Below are positions 17,270-28,112 of a DNA stretch of 64,000 nucleotides, piece after piece. Below the pieces are notes generated by a model, which had not been told where the DNA came from, ran no database searches, and worked only from the letters and a program-made list of their open reading frames with translations. The stretch spans positions 179,332-243,331 of the forward strand of contig NZ_KQ961857.1 in the NCBI RefSeq assembly GCF_001563665.1. The letters run 5' to 3'. The stretch's first letter is position 1; every line of letters starts with the position of its first letter. This DNA comes from Gardnerella vaginalis (GTDB lineage: Bacteria; Actinomycetota; Actinomycetes; Actinomycetales; Bifidobacteriaceae). Both the position numbers and the translations under genes were made by a program.

Positions 17270-19102
17270 TTACTTAACAACTCCTTGAGTTCGTGTAACT
17301 TTTACAGAAACTTGTTGAGGCTCTAAAGATTGTGATTTAATCCACGCAACAGCAGCAAGATGAGCATCGTCTACTTCTTTTTTATGAAGACGAGCAGCAA
17401 AAGCAACATTCGATTTAGAATTGATTTCAAACATAACAGCATTTGCATCAATATCGTTTGCTTTCAATTCTAACGAACTATTAGCGCGAATATCTATAGT
17501 TTCATCTTTAAGCAAATCACCTTTATAATCAAAAGCTTTTAATTTCACAGATGTATTGTCTAAGCCAGAAGATGCTAAATACAGTGATGTTTCTTCAGGA
17601 TTAACAGGAGTAACTATTGCTCTATATCCTTCGCCATTAACACGAGTAGCAAACGCTACATCTTCTTGACCGCCATCTGATTTACGATTTAATTCAACCA
17701 TGGAAGCAATAGGATTATTTGAATCAAGTTTTAACGCGCTAACTTTATCTGGAACTTTTCCAAGATCTATTACCTTCAATTCTTGAGATTGTAAAGGCAC
17801 ATTTTTAATAGATTTTGAACCTTCGTCATCCATCCAAGATATGTTTACATTACTTGATTTTCTAGACCAAATATATAACTTTGCGTTATCTGACTGACTA
17901 ACTCCAGGGATAATAGAAGATTTGCAATCAGATTCTAATGGTTGAATAATATCTACACCTTTAACTACTAAACCTTGCATTCTTCTATATTGCATAAACG
18001 AAGCAACTGGAGCTTGCTCACTCAAGACTTGCACATATAAGCCTTTACTTAAACTCGCAGCAGCTGCAATATCAAACGTTGATTCACTATTAGCATCAAC
18101 AGTAAAAGTACTTCCAGTAGATAACCCTAAAACGCTACTTCCATGTTCAACTGACCACATTCTGATTTGTACAATAGTAGGCTTAGCAGAGCTGTTTACT
18201 GAAACTAAACGAATTGAAGTACCAGCATCAACTTCAGGAACTAAAAATGTTTGGCTCCTAGATGGAATCACACACGATGATGCAGAAAGCCCACGCAAAT
18301 CTCCATCACTTGCCCAAGAAGCAGACGAAGCAGAAAGTCCAGTTCCAGAATCTGATGCGGATAATTTTCCTTCTAAAACTTGAGAATCTTTATCAATTTT
18401 TTTATTCGCATAAAACACAACGCGAGCGCTATTATCAACACTAGAATCACTATTGTTGCTGTTTTCGGCATCAGAATCATCATTTAACTCTTCACTAGAG
18501 CTAGAAGAAGAATCATCAGAATCATCACTATTAACACTAGAATCATCGCTATTAGAATTACTTTTATTATTTGCGACTTTTATGCTATTAACAGAATGTA
18601 ATTTACTAGCAAATTCTCCATTATCTCTAGCATTTCGAACAGTAGCATTGTGCATGTTTCCAAAAACACCGTATCTTGCATAAGAAGAAATATTTCCATC
18701 GGATTCGCGATACTGACTATCACCATAATCAGATGATTCAGATATTGCTAATCTGGAAGGGCAAACCATTTTTAAATTCGTAGCGGTGACGCGCTGAGTT
18801 ATTGAAGATGAAGGAGATAAAGCATCATCAACGAATTGAGTATAAAATGACTTGGTTGCGAAAATAACAGATATAGCTATAAAAATAATCGCACTTAAAG
18901 AAGCTAATAAAGTCACGAAAACATTATGCATATGACGTTTTCTTTGCTCTACTGTTTGTGCAATGTCAGCACTATGCTGACCAATATTTTGATGCGTTTC
19001 ACTATTAGAATCCACAGCAGAATCTACAGCAGAATCTACAGCAGAATCCACAGCAGAATCCACAGCAGAATCAGTATTGCTATCACTATTACGCCAACTC
19101 AT
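17270..19102 (-). CDS. DUF5719-family membrane-anchored protein
   Basis: 610 residues from the ATG at 19102 (GGAG 8 bases upstream). A short cytoplasmic head carries five SAVD repeats encoded by 12-bp units (about 19017-19073). One membrane segment follows (about 72-95), then a Ser/Asp-rich linker and a long extracellular region, rich in beta-strand-like segments, of the type found in DUF5719 proteins next to GT2 glycosyltransferases in Actinobacteria. The start lies 14 bp inside the upstream glycosyltransferase gene, so the two are translationally coupled and probably act together in envelope polysaccharide assembly. The biochemical role is not known. Confidence 0.75.
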   Translation of the reverse strand: MSWRNSDSNTDSAVDSAVDSAVDSAVDSAVDSNSETHQNIGQHSADIAQTVEQRKRHMHNVFVTLLASLSAIIFIAISVIFATKSFYTQFVDDALSPSSSITQRVTATNLKMVCPSRLAISESSDYGDSQYRESDGNISSYARYGVFGNMHNATVRNARDNGEFASKLHSVNSIKVANNKSNSNSDDSSVNSDDSDDSSSSSSEELNDDSDAENSNNSDSSVDNSARVVFYANKKIDKDSQVLEGKLSASDSGTGLSASSASWASDGDLRGLSASSCVIPSRSQTFLVPEVDAGTSIRLVSVNSSAKPTIVQIRMWSVEHGSSVLGLSTGSTFTVDANSESTFDIAAAASLSKGLYVQVLSEQAPVASFMQYRRMQGLVVKGVDIIQPLESDCKSSIIPGVSQSDNAKLYIWSRKSSNVNISWMDDEGSKSIKNVPLQSQELKVIDLGKVPDKVSALKLDSNNPIASMVELNRKSDGGQEDVAFATRVNGEGYRAIVTPVNPEETSLYLASSGLDNTSVKLKAFDYKGDLLKDETIDIRANSSLELKANDIDANAVMFEINSKSNVAFAARLHKKEVDDAHLAAVAWIKSQSLEPQQVSVKVTRTQGVVK

Positions 19103-22100
19103 CAATACTCTCCTCTCTATTATCATCATTACGTTCTAAAACGTTATATTTGCCAAACCGAGGAACAGCAACTAAGCAATATAACAACAAAACTATTGCG
19201 CATACTAAAATCCATGAAACTCTCCACGCTAAAGGTCTCATTCGATAATAGAACGAAGATTTAGAAGTAACAGTAGCAGGATTATCAAAGCGACAATATG
19301 TGCCTTGCTTAGAAGTGACAACAAGCTGTGCAGATTCAGAAGCATTAACATTAGAAATAAGACGTTCAGTTGCAGCTTTATCTGCAAAAGTTTCACCATA
19401 TATCAAAGAATTATATGGTGACTTTTTCGCTTTATATGAATCATTTACTATATAAATTCCGCCAAATCCAAATTGTTCTAGAGTTTCAATAGCTCCAGGA
19501 TCAGCGTGAGAAATAAGCTTTGCAACAGCAGAAGAAAGTGCAACATCATTCCTAGACATTCCATAAAGCACATTACGCACACGTAAAGCTGGGGATTCAT
19601 CAATAGCATCTCCTCTAGATGTACGCATAATAGCAATCTCAATATCTTTATCGCTAATAGCTCGAACAGCTAAAACTCTACGACTACTATCTTTATTTAA
19701 ATAATCAGTCACTACCATTGGCAATCCATCACCACTGGCGGAAACTGAACTCAAAGGACCACTTAGAATAGCGAAAATTGCTAGAAGTATAGCCATAGCG
19801 AAAATTCCACAAGATAAAATCCCTCTAGCACAATAAGCAACTCTACTCAAAACTAAAGCAGCAGATTTACGCATAGCAGCACGCTTATCTACCCTAGTTT
19901 TATAAACTTCATTTCTATATTTTACTTTCAACGGCTCAAAACGGCTTACAGCATGACCTGCAACCATGCATATGCATGCAAGCACACCACTAGCAGAAAG
20001 AACTACTCCAGGAAGAGCACTTCCTGCAACAGGACCTAATACATCAGAACTAACAACAACTCTTACAGAAATAAGCGAAAGAGCCATTCCAGATATAATA
20101 ACTCCCCACATAACGCGAGATTGACGCAAAGAAAATGGTAAAGCAAGCGAAATAATAGCCATAACAACTGCAATTATTGCAAATACAATCATCAAAATAC
20201 CGCGAAGTGAAAGTAATTGATTATTAGAAGAAACATAACCAACATTCATATTAAAAGTTCGCAATAATATTTCAATATAACCATCACAACGAGGCGAACC
20301 TTGTATATTGCTATGCGCTAAAGCCATAGAACCAAATATTTGACGCCACATTCCAGCATTGAAATACCTAACTACGCTACCTAAAGTTGGCAAACACACT
20401 AGAATCGAAGGTATCGGCATAAGAACAAGCATTGCTCTATGTGAACGAACCATTACGATAGCAATCACGAAAATAACTAATAAAGCAAGTAATAATTGTG
20501 GCTCAGCTGCAACAGCAGGCATAAAGCATAAAGCAGCACACGCTGCAGATTGCGTAGAAGGAACAGGCTTAACAGGATCTTCTGTAACATACATTCCAAC
20601 TGCTCTGAAAGAGAACGCTAATGCTGCAGGCAAAAACACCATTACAACAAGCATAGGAATATCACCACGAGCAAATAATCCGAATGCCATTGCAAGCACT
20701 GACCAGCAAATTCCAGAACATACACGTATAGAATCAGATCTTGTAAATACTCCAGCAAAAGCCCAGAAGCTTAAAAGCATTAAAGGAGCTGACAAGAAGA
20801 ACAAGAAAGTGACTGCTAAAGCAGGATTTCCGCCAAAAATAGCAGATGCAATCGACCACATTAACAATAATGGAGCAGGCGGCAAAGCAGGGCCAAAACC
20901 ATTATCTGGAACCCAAGACCCTATTGCAGCATTCCATAATTGACCAATGCTTGATCCAGTAGGAACCCACTGTTGAGCGTAAATCGTTGAGCCTTCAAGA
21001 ATCTCTCGCCATGAACTACCATAGAACACGAATGTTGCACACAAGGCAACCATTGCAGCTACTAACGCAGCGCTCCAACGCAATAATATTCTTCTATGAA
21101 GATGCTTCCTAGCAAGCGGTCCTAGCAAAATCCCATGCTTTTGAGATTTATAAGCAGCACAACGATCTTTCCACTTAGCAATCTGTTTACGGTTTGCAAC
21201 AAGAGCGTTCAAATTTTTTATGGATACTCTAGTAGCTCTTACAACACGAAGTCTAGCAAAAATAGCTTTAGGTAATTGTAGTATTGCAGACCACGGAAGC
21301 CATAAGTGCACTAAAGCAGTATAAGGTTGTTTAACAAATAGAGATTGCAACGCCATAACAAGCGAAACTGGAATACTTATAAGCCAAATAATAGGCCATA
21401 AAACAAGACGAATATCCGTATAAAGATATCTTTGCAAAGCTTTAAGAGATAAAGCTATGCTGTGAACCATACCCGATTTTTCTTCCGCTAGAGCATCACC
21501 GGAACGAGTACGTATACCCTCAAATCGCGCTCGCCTATGAGCAATACGAGCAGAAGGAACTACAACAACTCTGCCACCATTCAAACATACTCTACGACAA
21601 AAATCGCGAGATTCTCCAAAAGTTGTCATCCAAGGTTGAACTCCATGCATGGATTGCCATGTTCCTAAAGGAATAAGAGCTCCTGCAAAAGAAACACTGA
21701 ACACATCTTTGCGATTATCGTATTGTTCTTGATCTAACTCTCCTTCAACAGTTAAAGAATGCAAACGATGATGCCACGAATACATTCCAACATTGTGTAA
21801 GATTTTTCCTTCCCAATCAACTTGTTTTGCTCCTAAAACAGATGCCGTTGGAGTGTTACGCCATGTTTCTCTCAAAGATTCTAAACAACTAGAATCAGCT
21901 GGGCGAGAATCGTCATGTAAAAGCCACATTGCTTTTATTCCATTACACGGCATAAGTTGATGTAAAGCTTTATCAATAGCATTACCAAAAGAATGTGCTG
22001 AAACTACAGGAAGTATGATTACATTGATTTTTTTATAATTATCTTCGCTTAAACGCTTATATATATAAGAATCATTGGAATCAGCAGAATCGATTAAATT

Positions 22101-22415
22101 ATTAGAATTTCTAGAAGATGCAAAATTTTTCTCAATAACATCGTCTAGCGCACTAGTAACGCAATTAACGCTTATATACGAACGTTTAATATCTTTAACA
22201 CGGCGAGCACAATCAACAATCACAATTGTGCCAGGAAGTATACTTTGATCGGCAACAGCTTTAAGCGTTTCCTTGTAAAATCGTGTATCTCTTTCAATAC
22301 ACATCATTGCCATAATAGATGAGTCTACATCTCTTGGCCTAGCATTCTTAAGATTTGCAAAGGCATGAAGAACTTCATGTTGAAACTTATCTACATCAGC
22401 AATTATTGAATCCAT
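19089..22415 (-). CDS. Large family 2 glycosyltransferase membrane protein
   Basis: 1108 residues. The N-terminal part is a GT2 domain: MCIERDTRFYKETLKAVADQ, VIVDCARR, WLLHDDSRP (catalytic DxD region) and ESRDFCRRV with the ED/QRW-like region replaced. After about residue 330 come basic loops and at least ten hydrophobic segments, then a C-terminal extracytoplasmic part. Actinobacterial relatives build cell-wall or surface polysaccharides, probably from lipid-linked sugars. No clear ribosome binding site is seen for the ATG at 22415. Upstream, 22450-22490 holds three direct copies of AAACGCTCATA. Adjacent LCP genes transcribed away support an envelope role. Confidence 0.85.
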   Translation of the reverse strand: MDSIIADVDKFQHEVLHAFANLKNARPRDVDSSIMAMMCIERDTRFYKETLKAVADQSILPGTIVIVDCARRVKDIKRSYISVNCVTSALDDVIEKNFASSRNSNNLIDSADSNDSYIYKRLSEDNYKKINVIILPVVSAHSFGNAIDKALHQLMPCNGIKAMWLLHDDSRPADSSCLESLRETWRNTPTASVLGAKQVDWEGKILHNVGMYSWHHRLHSLTVEGELDQEQYDNRKDVFSVSFAGALIPLGTWQSMHGVQPWMTTFGESRDFCRRVCLNGGRVVVVPSARIAHRRARFEGIRTRSGDALAEEKSGMVHSIALSLKALQRYLYTDIRLVLWPIIWLISIPVSLVMALQSLFVKQPYTALVHLWLPWSAILQLPKAIFARLRVVRATRVSIKNLNALVANRKQIAKWKDRCAAYKSQKHGILLGPLARKHLHRRILLRWSAALVAAMVALCATFVFYGSSWREILEGSTIYAQQWVPTGSSIGQLWNAAIGSWVPDNGFGPALPPAPLLLMWSIASAIFGGNPALAVTFLFFLSAPLMLLSFWAFAGVFTRSDSIRVCSGICWSVLAMAFGLFARGDIPMLVVMVFLPAALAFSFRAVGMYVTEDPVKPVPSTQSAACAALCFMPAVAAEPQLLLALLVIFVIAIVMVRSHRAMLVLMPIPSILVCLPTLGSVVRYFNAGMWRQIFGSMALAHSNIQGSPRCDGYIEILLRTFNMNVGYVSSNNQLLSLRGILMIVFAIIAVVMAIISLALPFSLRQSRVMWGVIISGMALSLISVRVVVSSDVLGPVAGSALPGVVLSASGVLACICMVAGHAVSRFEPLKVKYRNEVYKTRVDKRAAMRKSAALVLSRVAYCARGILSCGIFAMAILLAIFAILSGPLSSVSASGDGLPMVVTDYLNKDSSRRVLAVRAISDKDIEIAIMRTSRGDAIDESPALRVRNVLYGMSRNDVALSSAVAKLISHADPGAIETLEQFGFGGIYIVNDSYKAKKSPYNSLIYGETFADKAATERLISNVNASESAQLVVTSKQGTYCRFDNPATVTSKSSFYYRMRPLAWRVSWILVCAIVLLLYCLVAVPRFGKYNVLERNDDNREESIDELA

Positions 22416-22759
22416 AGTTACAGTGTACGCAAGGGGTAGGTAACTACAAATAAAACGCTCATAAAACGCTCATAAAACGCTCATAAAATCTTATTAAATA
22501 TCAATAGAACACTCAATAAAACACTTAATAAACACTTAATAAATAATCGTAAATCTAAAATAATCTAAATAAAATCACAAAATGTTACATAAAAATCAAC
22601 ATAAACACTATAATTTAGTAAATAATCTCAATAGATTGCATTATAGTTATGTACATTGTATCTAATTGTTATTGAGCATTAAATACTATGTATAACGATA
22701 CGCAAAATATACTTTAGACCATGTTTTCTTAAGATATGGTTTTTTGAAAGAAGGTATAC
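22416..22759. repeat. Divergent gap with AAACGCTCATA repeats
   Basis: Three direct AAACGCTCATA copies at 22452-22485 grade into degenerate AACACTTAATAA repeats to about 22545. The rest is AT-rich and must contain promoters for both the glycosyltransferase and the first LCP gene. No gene seen. Confidence 0.55.
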
Positions 22760-24193
22760 ATGGTGACTTCACGCCACCCTCAAAACTATGAGAGGAACGA
22801 GAGCATTTCAAGATTCCGTTCTCCAAGACATAGTCTTGATTTTAATGTCAACAATCGCTTACGAAAAATAATATGCATGAGCATTGTTGCAATATTGACC
22901 TTCTTCTCAACAATTGCAACCGCAGTATGGTCAGACTTTAGCACGACTATAAGCAATAGATCTATAAAAGTAATTCATAATCCTGGAAGCAAAAAAGCTG
23001 AAGAACCTGTTGATCCTAATGCTGGAAAACCTATAAACTTCCTTCTTCTTGGACAAGACACTCGCGAAGGCAAAAATAATAATTTTGCACATGATGGCGA
23101 AGAAAACCACCAATCAGATACTGCAATGGTTGTACAAATTAGCGCAGATCGTTCTTATGTTAATTTAGTTTCTATTCCAAGAGATTCTATAGTAAATGCG
23201 CCTGGATGCAACACTTCCAGAGGATACGTTCCAGCTCGAAGAAACGTAATGTTTAATTCAATATTCGCTGCTGGATATTCTCGCGGAAGAGATCTAGCAT
23301 CAGCTGCAAGCTGCTCTCTAAAAGCCGTCAATACTCTTACTGGACTTAACATTGATAACTTTATTGTGGCTGATTTCAACGGTTTGAGCGAAATGATTAA
23401 CGCAATTGGTGGCGTTACACTATGTATTCCTGCTAATACGCATGACCGTTACACTGGAATCACTTTAAAGCGCGGATTGCAACATCTCGATGGTGTTACA
23501 GCAACTCAATACGCTAGAATGCGACACGATACTGCAAGCGATGGCTCTGATATTATGCGCACAACGCGTCAGCAATACTTAGTAAAACAATTAGTACATC
23601 AAGCTTTATCTAAGAATTTATTTACTCAATCAGGGCAACTATATCAACTCGCTAAATCTGCTTTAAATTCTTTGAATATCAGTTCAGGACTTGCAAATCC
23701 TGCTACCTTAGTTGGAATAGCAGTAAGCTTAAGACACTTGGATACTTCAAAGATATACGCTAGAACAATACCGATTACAACTGATCCTACAAATCCTAAT
23801 CGCGTTGTATGGGATTACTCTGCAGAAAACATATGGCAAGCAATGCGCGAAAATAAGCCTATTATAGAAAATGCAAATTCTTCTGCATCGCCTAAGCGCA
23901 AAGGAAAGTCACAAAAACGTAAAAACGTTAATAGCAACAATTCTTCTAACGAAAAGTCATCTTCTAGCGAAAATGCAAAAGATGAAAGCAACTCTTCGCA
24001 AGAATCTCAATATGGAAAAATAGATCCTAATACAGGCTTAGCAAAAGATAGATTAGGAAGACTAGTAGATCCTAATACAGGCGGAATTGTAAATCCAAAA
24101 GATGGAACTATACGAGATCCTTCCACTGGATACTATATGGGTATTGCAGATAAATATTTGAACAATACTATATGCGCTGTGCCAAAATCATAA
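22760..24193 (+). CDS. LytR-CpsA-Psr (LCP) family protein
   Basis: Predicted phosphotransferase attaching polymers (polysaccharide or teichoic-type) to peptidoglycan. 477 residues: basic cytoplasmic head, one membrane helix (about 34-57), then the LCP domain with LLGQDTREG, the arginine motif SIPRDSIV, DFNGLSEMINAIGGV and YARMRHD. The C-terminus has a Ser/Lys/Asn-rich linker and repeated DPNTGL/DPNTGG/NPKDG/DPSTG units whose role is unknown. GAAAGAAGG precedes the ATG. It is followed 94 bp later by a second LCP gene. Confidence 0.93.
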   Translation: MVTSRHPQNYERNESISRFRSPRHSLDFNVNNRLRKIICMSIVAILTFFSTIATAVWSDFSTTISNRSIKVIHNPGSKKAEEPVDPNAGKPINFLLLGQDTREGKNNNFAHDGEENHQSDTAMVVQISADRSYVNLVSIPRDSIVNAPGCNTSRGYVPARRNVMFNSIFAAGYSRGRDLASAASCSLKAVNTLTGLNIDNFIVADFNGLSEMINAIGGVTLCIPANTHDRYTGITLKRGLQHLDGVTATQYARMRHDTASDGSDIMRTTRQQYLVKQLVHQALSKNLFTQSGQLYQLAKSALNSLNISSGLANPATLVGIAVSLRHLDTSKIYARTIPITTDPTNPNRVVWDYSAENIWQAMRENKPIIENANSSASPKRKGKSQKRKNVNSNNSSNEKSSSSENAKDESNSSQESQYGKIDPNTGLAKDRLGRLVDPNTGGIVNPKDGTIRDPSTGYYMGIADKYLNNTICAVPKS

Positions 24194-24287
24194 GTTTGAC
24201 ATTTATAGAGTAACGTTCTAGTAAAAGTAGATGCATATAATTCTAGAAGTTAGCATAGCTTTTTTATAAGAATTAAAGGGGCATATA

Positions 24288-25703
24288 ATGAGTGACAAAA
24301 GTTCAGATGACGCTTATAAAAGTGAGCAGAATCCGAGTTTTCCACCATCGTATAAGCCTAGCTCTAAAAGACATACTTCTAAATCAGGCTATGATAACGG
24401 CTATGATAACACTGTGCTGCCGCAATTTTCTCCACAAAATGTTAAGCAAAGATCTTCTAAAAGACATAATGCAAACAGCATAAAAGCAAGCGCATACCAA
24501 AATTCAAATGAACTAAATGCTAATATTCCGCCTAGCTTTGCTCCAAACTCTGCTAAACGTAAAACATCTTCGTCTAGTAATGTGATAAGTACATCAAATT
24601 ACGAAAACGCTTCGAGTAATAGCGCTTATGCTAGCACGCAAAATTCAAGCACAAATAATGCAAATAGTGCAAATATTTCAAGAAATAATTCAGATTCATA
24701 TATTTACGAAAATAGTACTAACAATAACAGCAATAATAGCAATCACAAAAAACGTAAAAAACATTATGTGCTTATAACAATATCTTTATTACTCTCAATA
24801 CTGCTTATTGTTGCAGCTATATTAGGCTTTAACGCATACCATTTCGTTGAATCCAACATGAAAAAAACTGCATGGACTACGAATACTCCAGACACTCAAG
24901 AAAAAACATGGCTTATATTAGGTTCTGACCAGCGCGAAGGAGCAGAAGCTAAAGAGATTACTGGATTTAGAATGGACACTATTCTAGTTTTAACAAAGCC
25001 TGTGAACGGACACAGCTCACTCATATCAATACCAAGAGATTCGTTAGTTTCTATAAATAATAGAAGAATGAAAATAAACTCTGTTGCACAAATATTTGGC
25101 AAACCTGCACTAACAAAAGTAGTAGAAAGTATTACAGGTCATCATATTGATCATGTTGCAGAAATTAGATTTGAAGGATTAACTAGAGTAGTTGATTCAA
25201 TGGACGGCGTTGAGCTTTGTTACAATCGCACTGTTAAAGATAGATTTAGCGGACTCGATTGGAAAGCTGGATGCCATCATTCAAATGGAGCTACAGCATT
25301 AGCTTTTGCGAGAATGCGACATGGCGATCCAGAGTCTGATTTTGGACGCGCGAAAAGACAACGAATGGTAATTTCTGCAATAATAAAGAAAGCTTCATCA
25401 AAAGACACTCTAACTAACTTTGATAAAGTTAAAAAACTTTCTCAAGCAGGACTTAATTCTATAATATTTGACGAAAATTCAACTCCAATGTCTTTAATAG
25501 ATATGGAGCTCGCGTTTAAAGATGCAACAGGAGCTGACGGAATATCTGGAACCGTTTACTGGACGAATCCAAATTATATTATTCGAGGAATCGGATCGTC
25601 TGTATTGTTAGACGATTCGAAGAATATTGAATTATTTAATCAACTATCTGCAGGAACTCATGCTCCAGGAAGCGTTGGTACGCTTGCAGAAATGACACAT
25701 TAA
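24288..25703 (+). CDS. LytR-CpsA-Psr (LCP) family protein, second copy
   Basis: 471 residues. The LCP domain has WLILGSDQREG, MDTILVL, ISIPRDSLV, EIRFEGLTRVVDSMDGV and FARMRHGDP, all expected active-site motifs. The membrane helix is at about 163-185. The cytoplasmic head is unusually long (about 160 residues) and carries three variants of a PPSF/Y-x-P...SSKRHTS motif (near residues 18, 45 and 80) in a Ser/Asn-rich sequence, resembling docking or phosphorylation segments. AAAGGGG lies 8 bases before the ATG. The two LCP proteins have different tails, so they may serve different polymers. Confidence 0.93.
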   Translation: MSDKSSDDAYKSEQNPSFPPSYKPSSKRHTSKSGYDNGYDNTVLPQFSPQNVKQRSSKRHNANSIKASAYQNSNELNANIPPSFAPNSAKRKTSSSSNVISTSNYENASSNSAYASTQNSSTNNANSANISRNNSDSYIYENSTNNNSNNSNHKKRKKHYVLITISLLLSILLIVAAILGFNAYHFVESNMKKTAWTTNTPDTQEKTWLILGSDQREGAEAKEITGFRMDTILVLTKPVNGHSSLISIPRDSLVSINNRRMKINSVAQIFGKPALTKVVESITGHHIDHVAEIRFEGLTRVVDSMDGVELCYNRTVKDRFSGLDWKAGCHHSNGATALAFARMRHGDPESDFGRAKRQRMVISAIIKKASSKDTLTNFDKVKKLSQAGLNSIIFDENSTPMSLIDMELAFKDATGADGISGTVYWTNPNYIIRGIGSSVLLDDSKNIELFNQLSAGTHAPGSVGTLAEMTH

Positions 25704-25745
25704 ATAGTCAACTTGTTGTGCTCAAACGCGCTAAGAAGAAAATTG

Positions 25746-25771
25746 TGTGTTAGTAAATAATTACTAACACA
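25746..25771. terminator. Hairpin after second LCP gene
   Basis: TGTGTTAGTAA and TTACTAACACA form an 11-bp perfect stem with an ATAA loop, 43 bp after the LCP stop. The T-run is missing, so it may be a weak terminator, a stabiliser of the message, or a regulatory palindrome ahead of the FtsK-like gene. Confidence 0.45.
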
Positions 25772-25925
25772 TGTGTAGCCACTAAACAAATGTATAGTTA
25801 CTGAATAGAACTATGTGTTATAGACAAAAATGTAGTTCAATGAACAAAATATAGGTTATGCTAACTTCTGACCACATAAACATATTTTTCTTGCTTTTAA
25901 GAGAGCTCAACGCAATCATAGTTTT

Positions 25926-27932
25926 ATGAAAACTAGCACACAACGAGCACTTATAAAAATGCAAATAATAGCGAGCATTATGCCAATTATTGCAAATATA
26001 ACTATAGTTGTTATATCTTTCATACAACACCAATGGATGATGATTGCTATGATAATACCAAGCACAATGATGTATCTCGCTAACATTATTCCGCAGCTAA
26101 TACAACAACATGCATCAATTGATAAAAATATTACATTTATTGATTCACTCAAAAATAAAAGCGAACGCGAAGAAAGTGATTCTAACGGCAGTAAATCCTG
26201 TGTAAGCTATTGCAAAATAAGCAATTTGAAAGCAAATAATACTAATTATGCTAATAGTTTTGCAAGCTCAAAAAGCTCTGAATTAGTCACAAAATCCAAT
26301 GAATCTGTACAATACAACAGCGCTAACAGCAGCAGTGCTAACAACGACAAACTCGAAAATAATCCTGACAATATAAATCCAATAATTTTAGAAAAAATAT
26401 TATTAAATAATAAAAGCAATGCTACAAGTAATTTTCATAACAAAAATATTGCTTTAATCATGCCTCCTTGGAGAGAAATAGTAAGACAATGGCTTCTTTC
26501 ACTTAATTCCACAAACACTAAATATCAGAGCAGATACAACACACCACAAGCGCAAACACAAGCTAAATCTATGCAAAGGCAACTTATAGCTACAATCGGA
26601 GTCAAAAATTGCGGATACATGAATATTGATTTAGTTAAAAATGGACCGCACGCTTTAGTTGCAGGCACAACAGGATCTGGAAAATCAATTTTACTAACAA
26701 CATGGTGTTTATCTCTCGCTTTCAAATATCCGCCAAGCGTATTGAGATTCGTGTTTATGGATTTTAAAGGAGGAGCAACTTTCGATTCCTTAGCGAATCT
26801 TCCACATAGCATTGGAAATGTTGGAGATTTGAATCTTAAACATGCAACTAGAGCATTGCAAGGATTAGAACAAGAGTTAGATAGACGAGAAAGACTAGTA
26901 GCTCAACAAGGATGCAACAATATTACTCAAGTAAAACCTTATGAACCTTCTATAGTTATTGTTATAGACGAATTTCACGCATTAAAAGATCAACTTCCGC
27001 ACTATATGAACAGGCTCATACGAATTGCTTCAGTTGGAAGATCTTTAGGAATGCATATTATTGCTTGCACGCAAAATCCTTTAGGACAAGTTAATGCAGA
27101 TATGAAAGCAAATATGTCTATTAACTTATGCTTACGAGTAAGAGATGCCTTACAATCTCACGAATTATTAGGATCTTCGTGTGCAGCATACATAAATCCA
27201 CAATATCCTGGTGGAGCATATTGCAATATTGGAGAAGGGATAATAGCAATGAGATGCGCTCCAATAGCAAATATTGAAACTTTTATAAAAGGAATCTTAC
27301 TCGCAGGAAAATTTTATAATTTCGCTCAAGCAAAACAATTATTTAGCGCACCTTTACAATCATTCGTTACTGAAAAACAATTAGAAAAATACAGTGTACA
27401 AAACGAAATTTCTACATTAAATGGAAATTCTATAAGAATAGGATTATTGGATGATGGCATAAAATTATACTCAGCTCTTTTACCGTTAAACATTGGAAAC
27501 ATAGCGATTATCGGATCACACGGTCGCGGAAAAACTAATGTGCTTAAACTTATTGCTAAATTATTAAATAAACCTATGCAAGATGGATATTATGAGAAAA
27601 ATACAGCTTCTACTATTATTGTTGATAATGCTGATTGCCTCATAGAACCATTAAGCAATAATCCAAATGCATTAAAATTCCAAAAAGAATTAACTTCTTC
27701 AAACACAGTTATTTTTAGCGTTAAAACAGTTAGAGGATTGCGATTACCTGATCAAGCTCCAGTTCGCATAATATTTCCAACTGGAGATTCAGGAACAGAT
27801 ACAATGCTTGGAATACCTACAAAAATACAACAATCTTTATGCGCTGACGACTATAATACTTCAGGGCGCGCTATTCTAATCTATTCTGGAAACGCTTATT
27901 TAATTCAATTAGCTTATTGTGAAAATACTTAA
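25926..27932 (+). CDS. FtsK/SpoIIIE-type ATPase resembling EccC
   Basis: 668 residues with two N-terminal membrane helices (about 12-33 and 37-60), an Asn/Ser-rich linker, and two P-loop modules. The first has Walker A GTTGSGKS (247-254), RFVFMDFKGGATF and Walker B IVIVIDEFHAL (Asp348-Glu349). The second has GSHGRGKT (530-537) but IIVDNAD where a catalytic Glu would be expected. Two helices plus tandem FtsK domains is the plan of EccC, the type VII secretion motor, although EccC usually has three domains and is longer. No WXG100 substrate or other ESX gene is in view. A DNA translocase is the alternative. No clear ribosome binding site. Confidence 0.75.
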   Translation: MKTSTQRALIKMQIIASIMPIIANITIVVISFIQHQWMMIAMIIPSTMMYLANIIPQLIQQHASIDKNITFIDSLKNKSEREESDSNGSKSCVSYCKISNLKANNTNYANSFASSKSSELVTKSNESVQYNSANSSSANNDKLENNPDNINPIILEKILLNNKSNATSNFHNKNIALIMPPWREIVRQWLLSLNSTNTKYQSRYNTPQAQTQAKSMQRQLIATIGVKNCGYMNIDLVKNGPHALVAGTTGSGKSILLTTWCLSLAFKYPPSVLRFVFMDFKGGATFDSLANLPHSIGNVGDLNLKHATRALQGLEQELDRRERLVAQQGCNNITQVKPYEPSIVIVIDEFHALKDQLPHYMNRLIRIASVGRSLGMHIIACTQNPLGQVNADMKANMSINLCLRVRDALQSHELLGSSCAAYINPQYPGGAYCNIGEGIIAMRCAPIANIETFIKGILLAGKFYNFAQAKQLFSAPLQSFVTEKQLEKYSVQNEISTLNGNSIRIGLLDDGIKLYSALLPLNIGNIAIIGSHGRGKTNVLKLIAKLLNKPMQDGYYEKNTASTIIVDNADCLIEPLSNNPNALKFQKELTSSNTVIFSVKTVRGLRLPDQAPVRIIFPTGDSGTDTMLGIPTKIQQSLCADDYNTSGRAILIYSGNAYLIQLAYCENT

Positions 27933-28112
27933 ATAGCTATTCGCGTGAATTTAATATTCTACAACTTAAGCTTAGAGTCAAGAAATAAAACACCTCGCAA
28001 ATAAATTCATATTTAACTAAAGTTTGCAAAACTCTTGAAAAAAATTATTATTCATGATTTCCTTACATACGGGGGATTTTTTACTCTTTTAGATAGCGAG
28101 GTTTACTCACAC

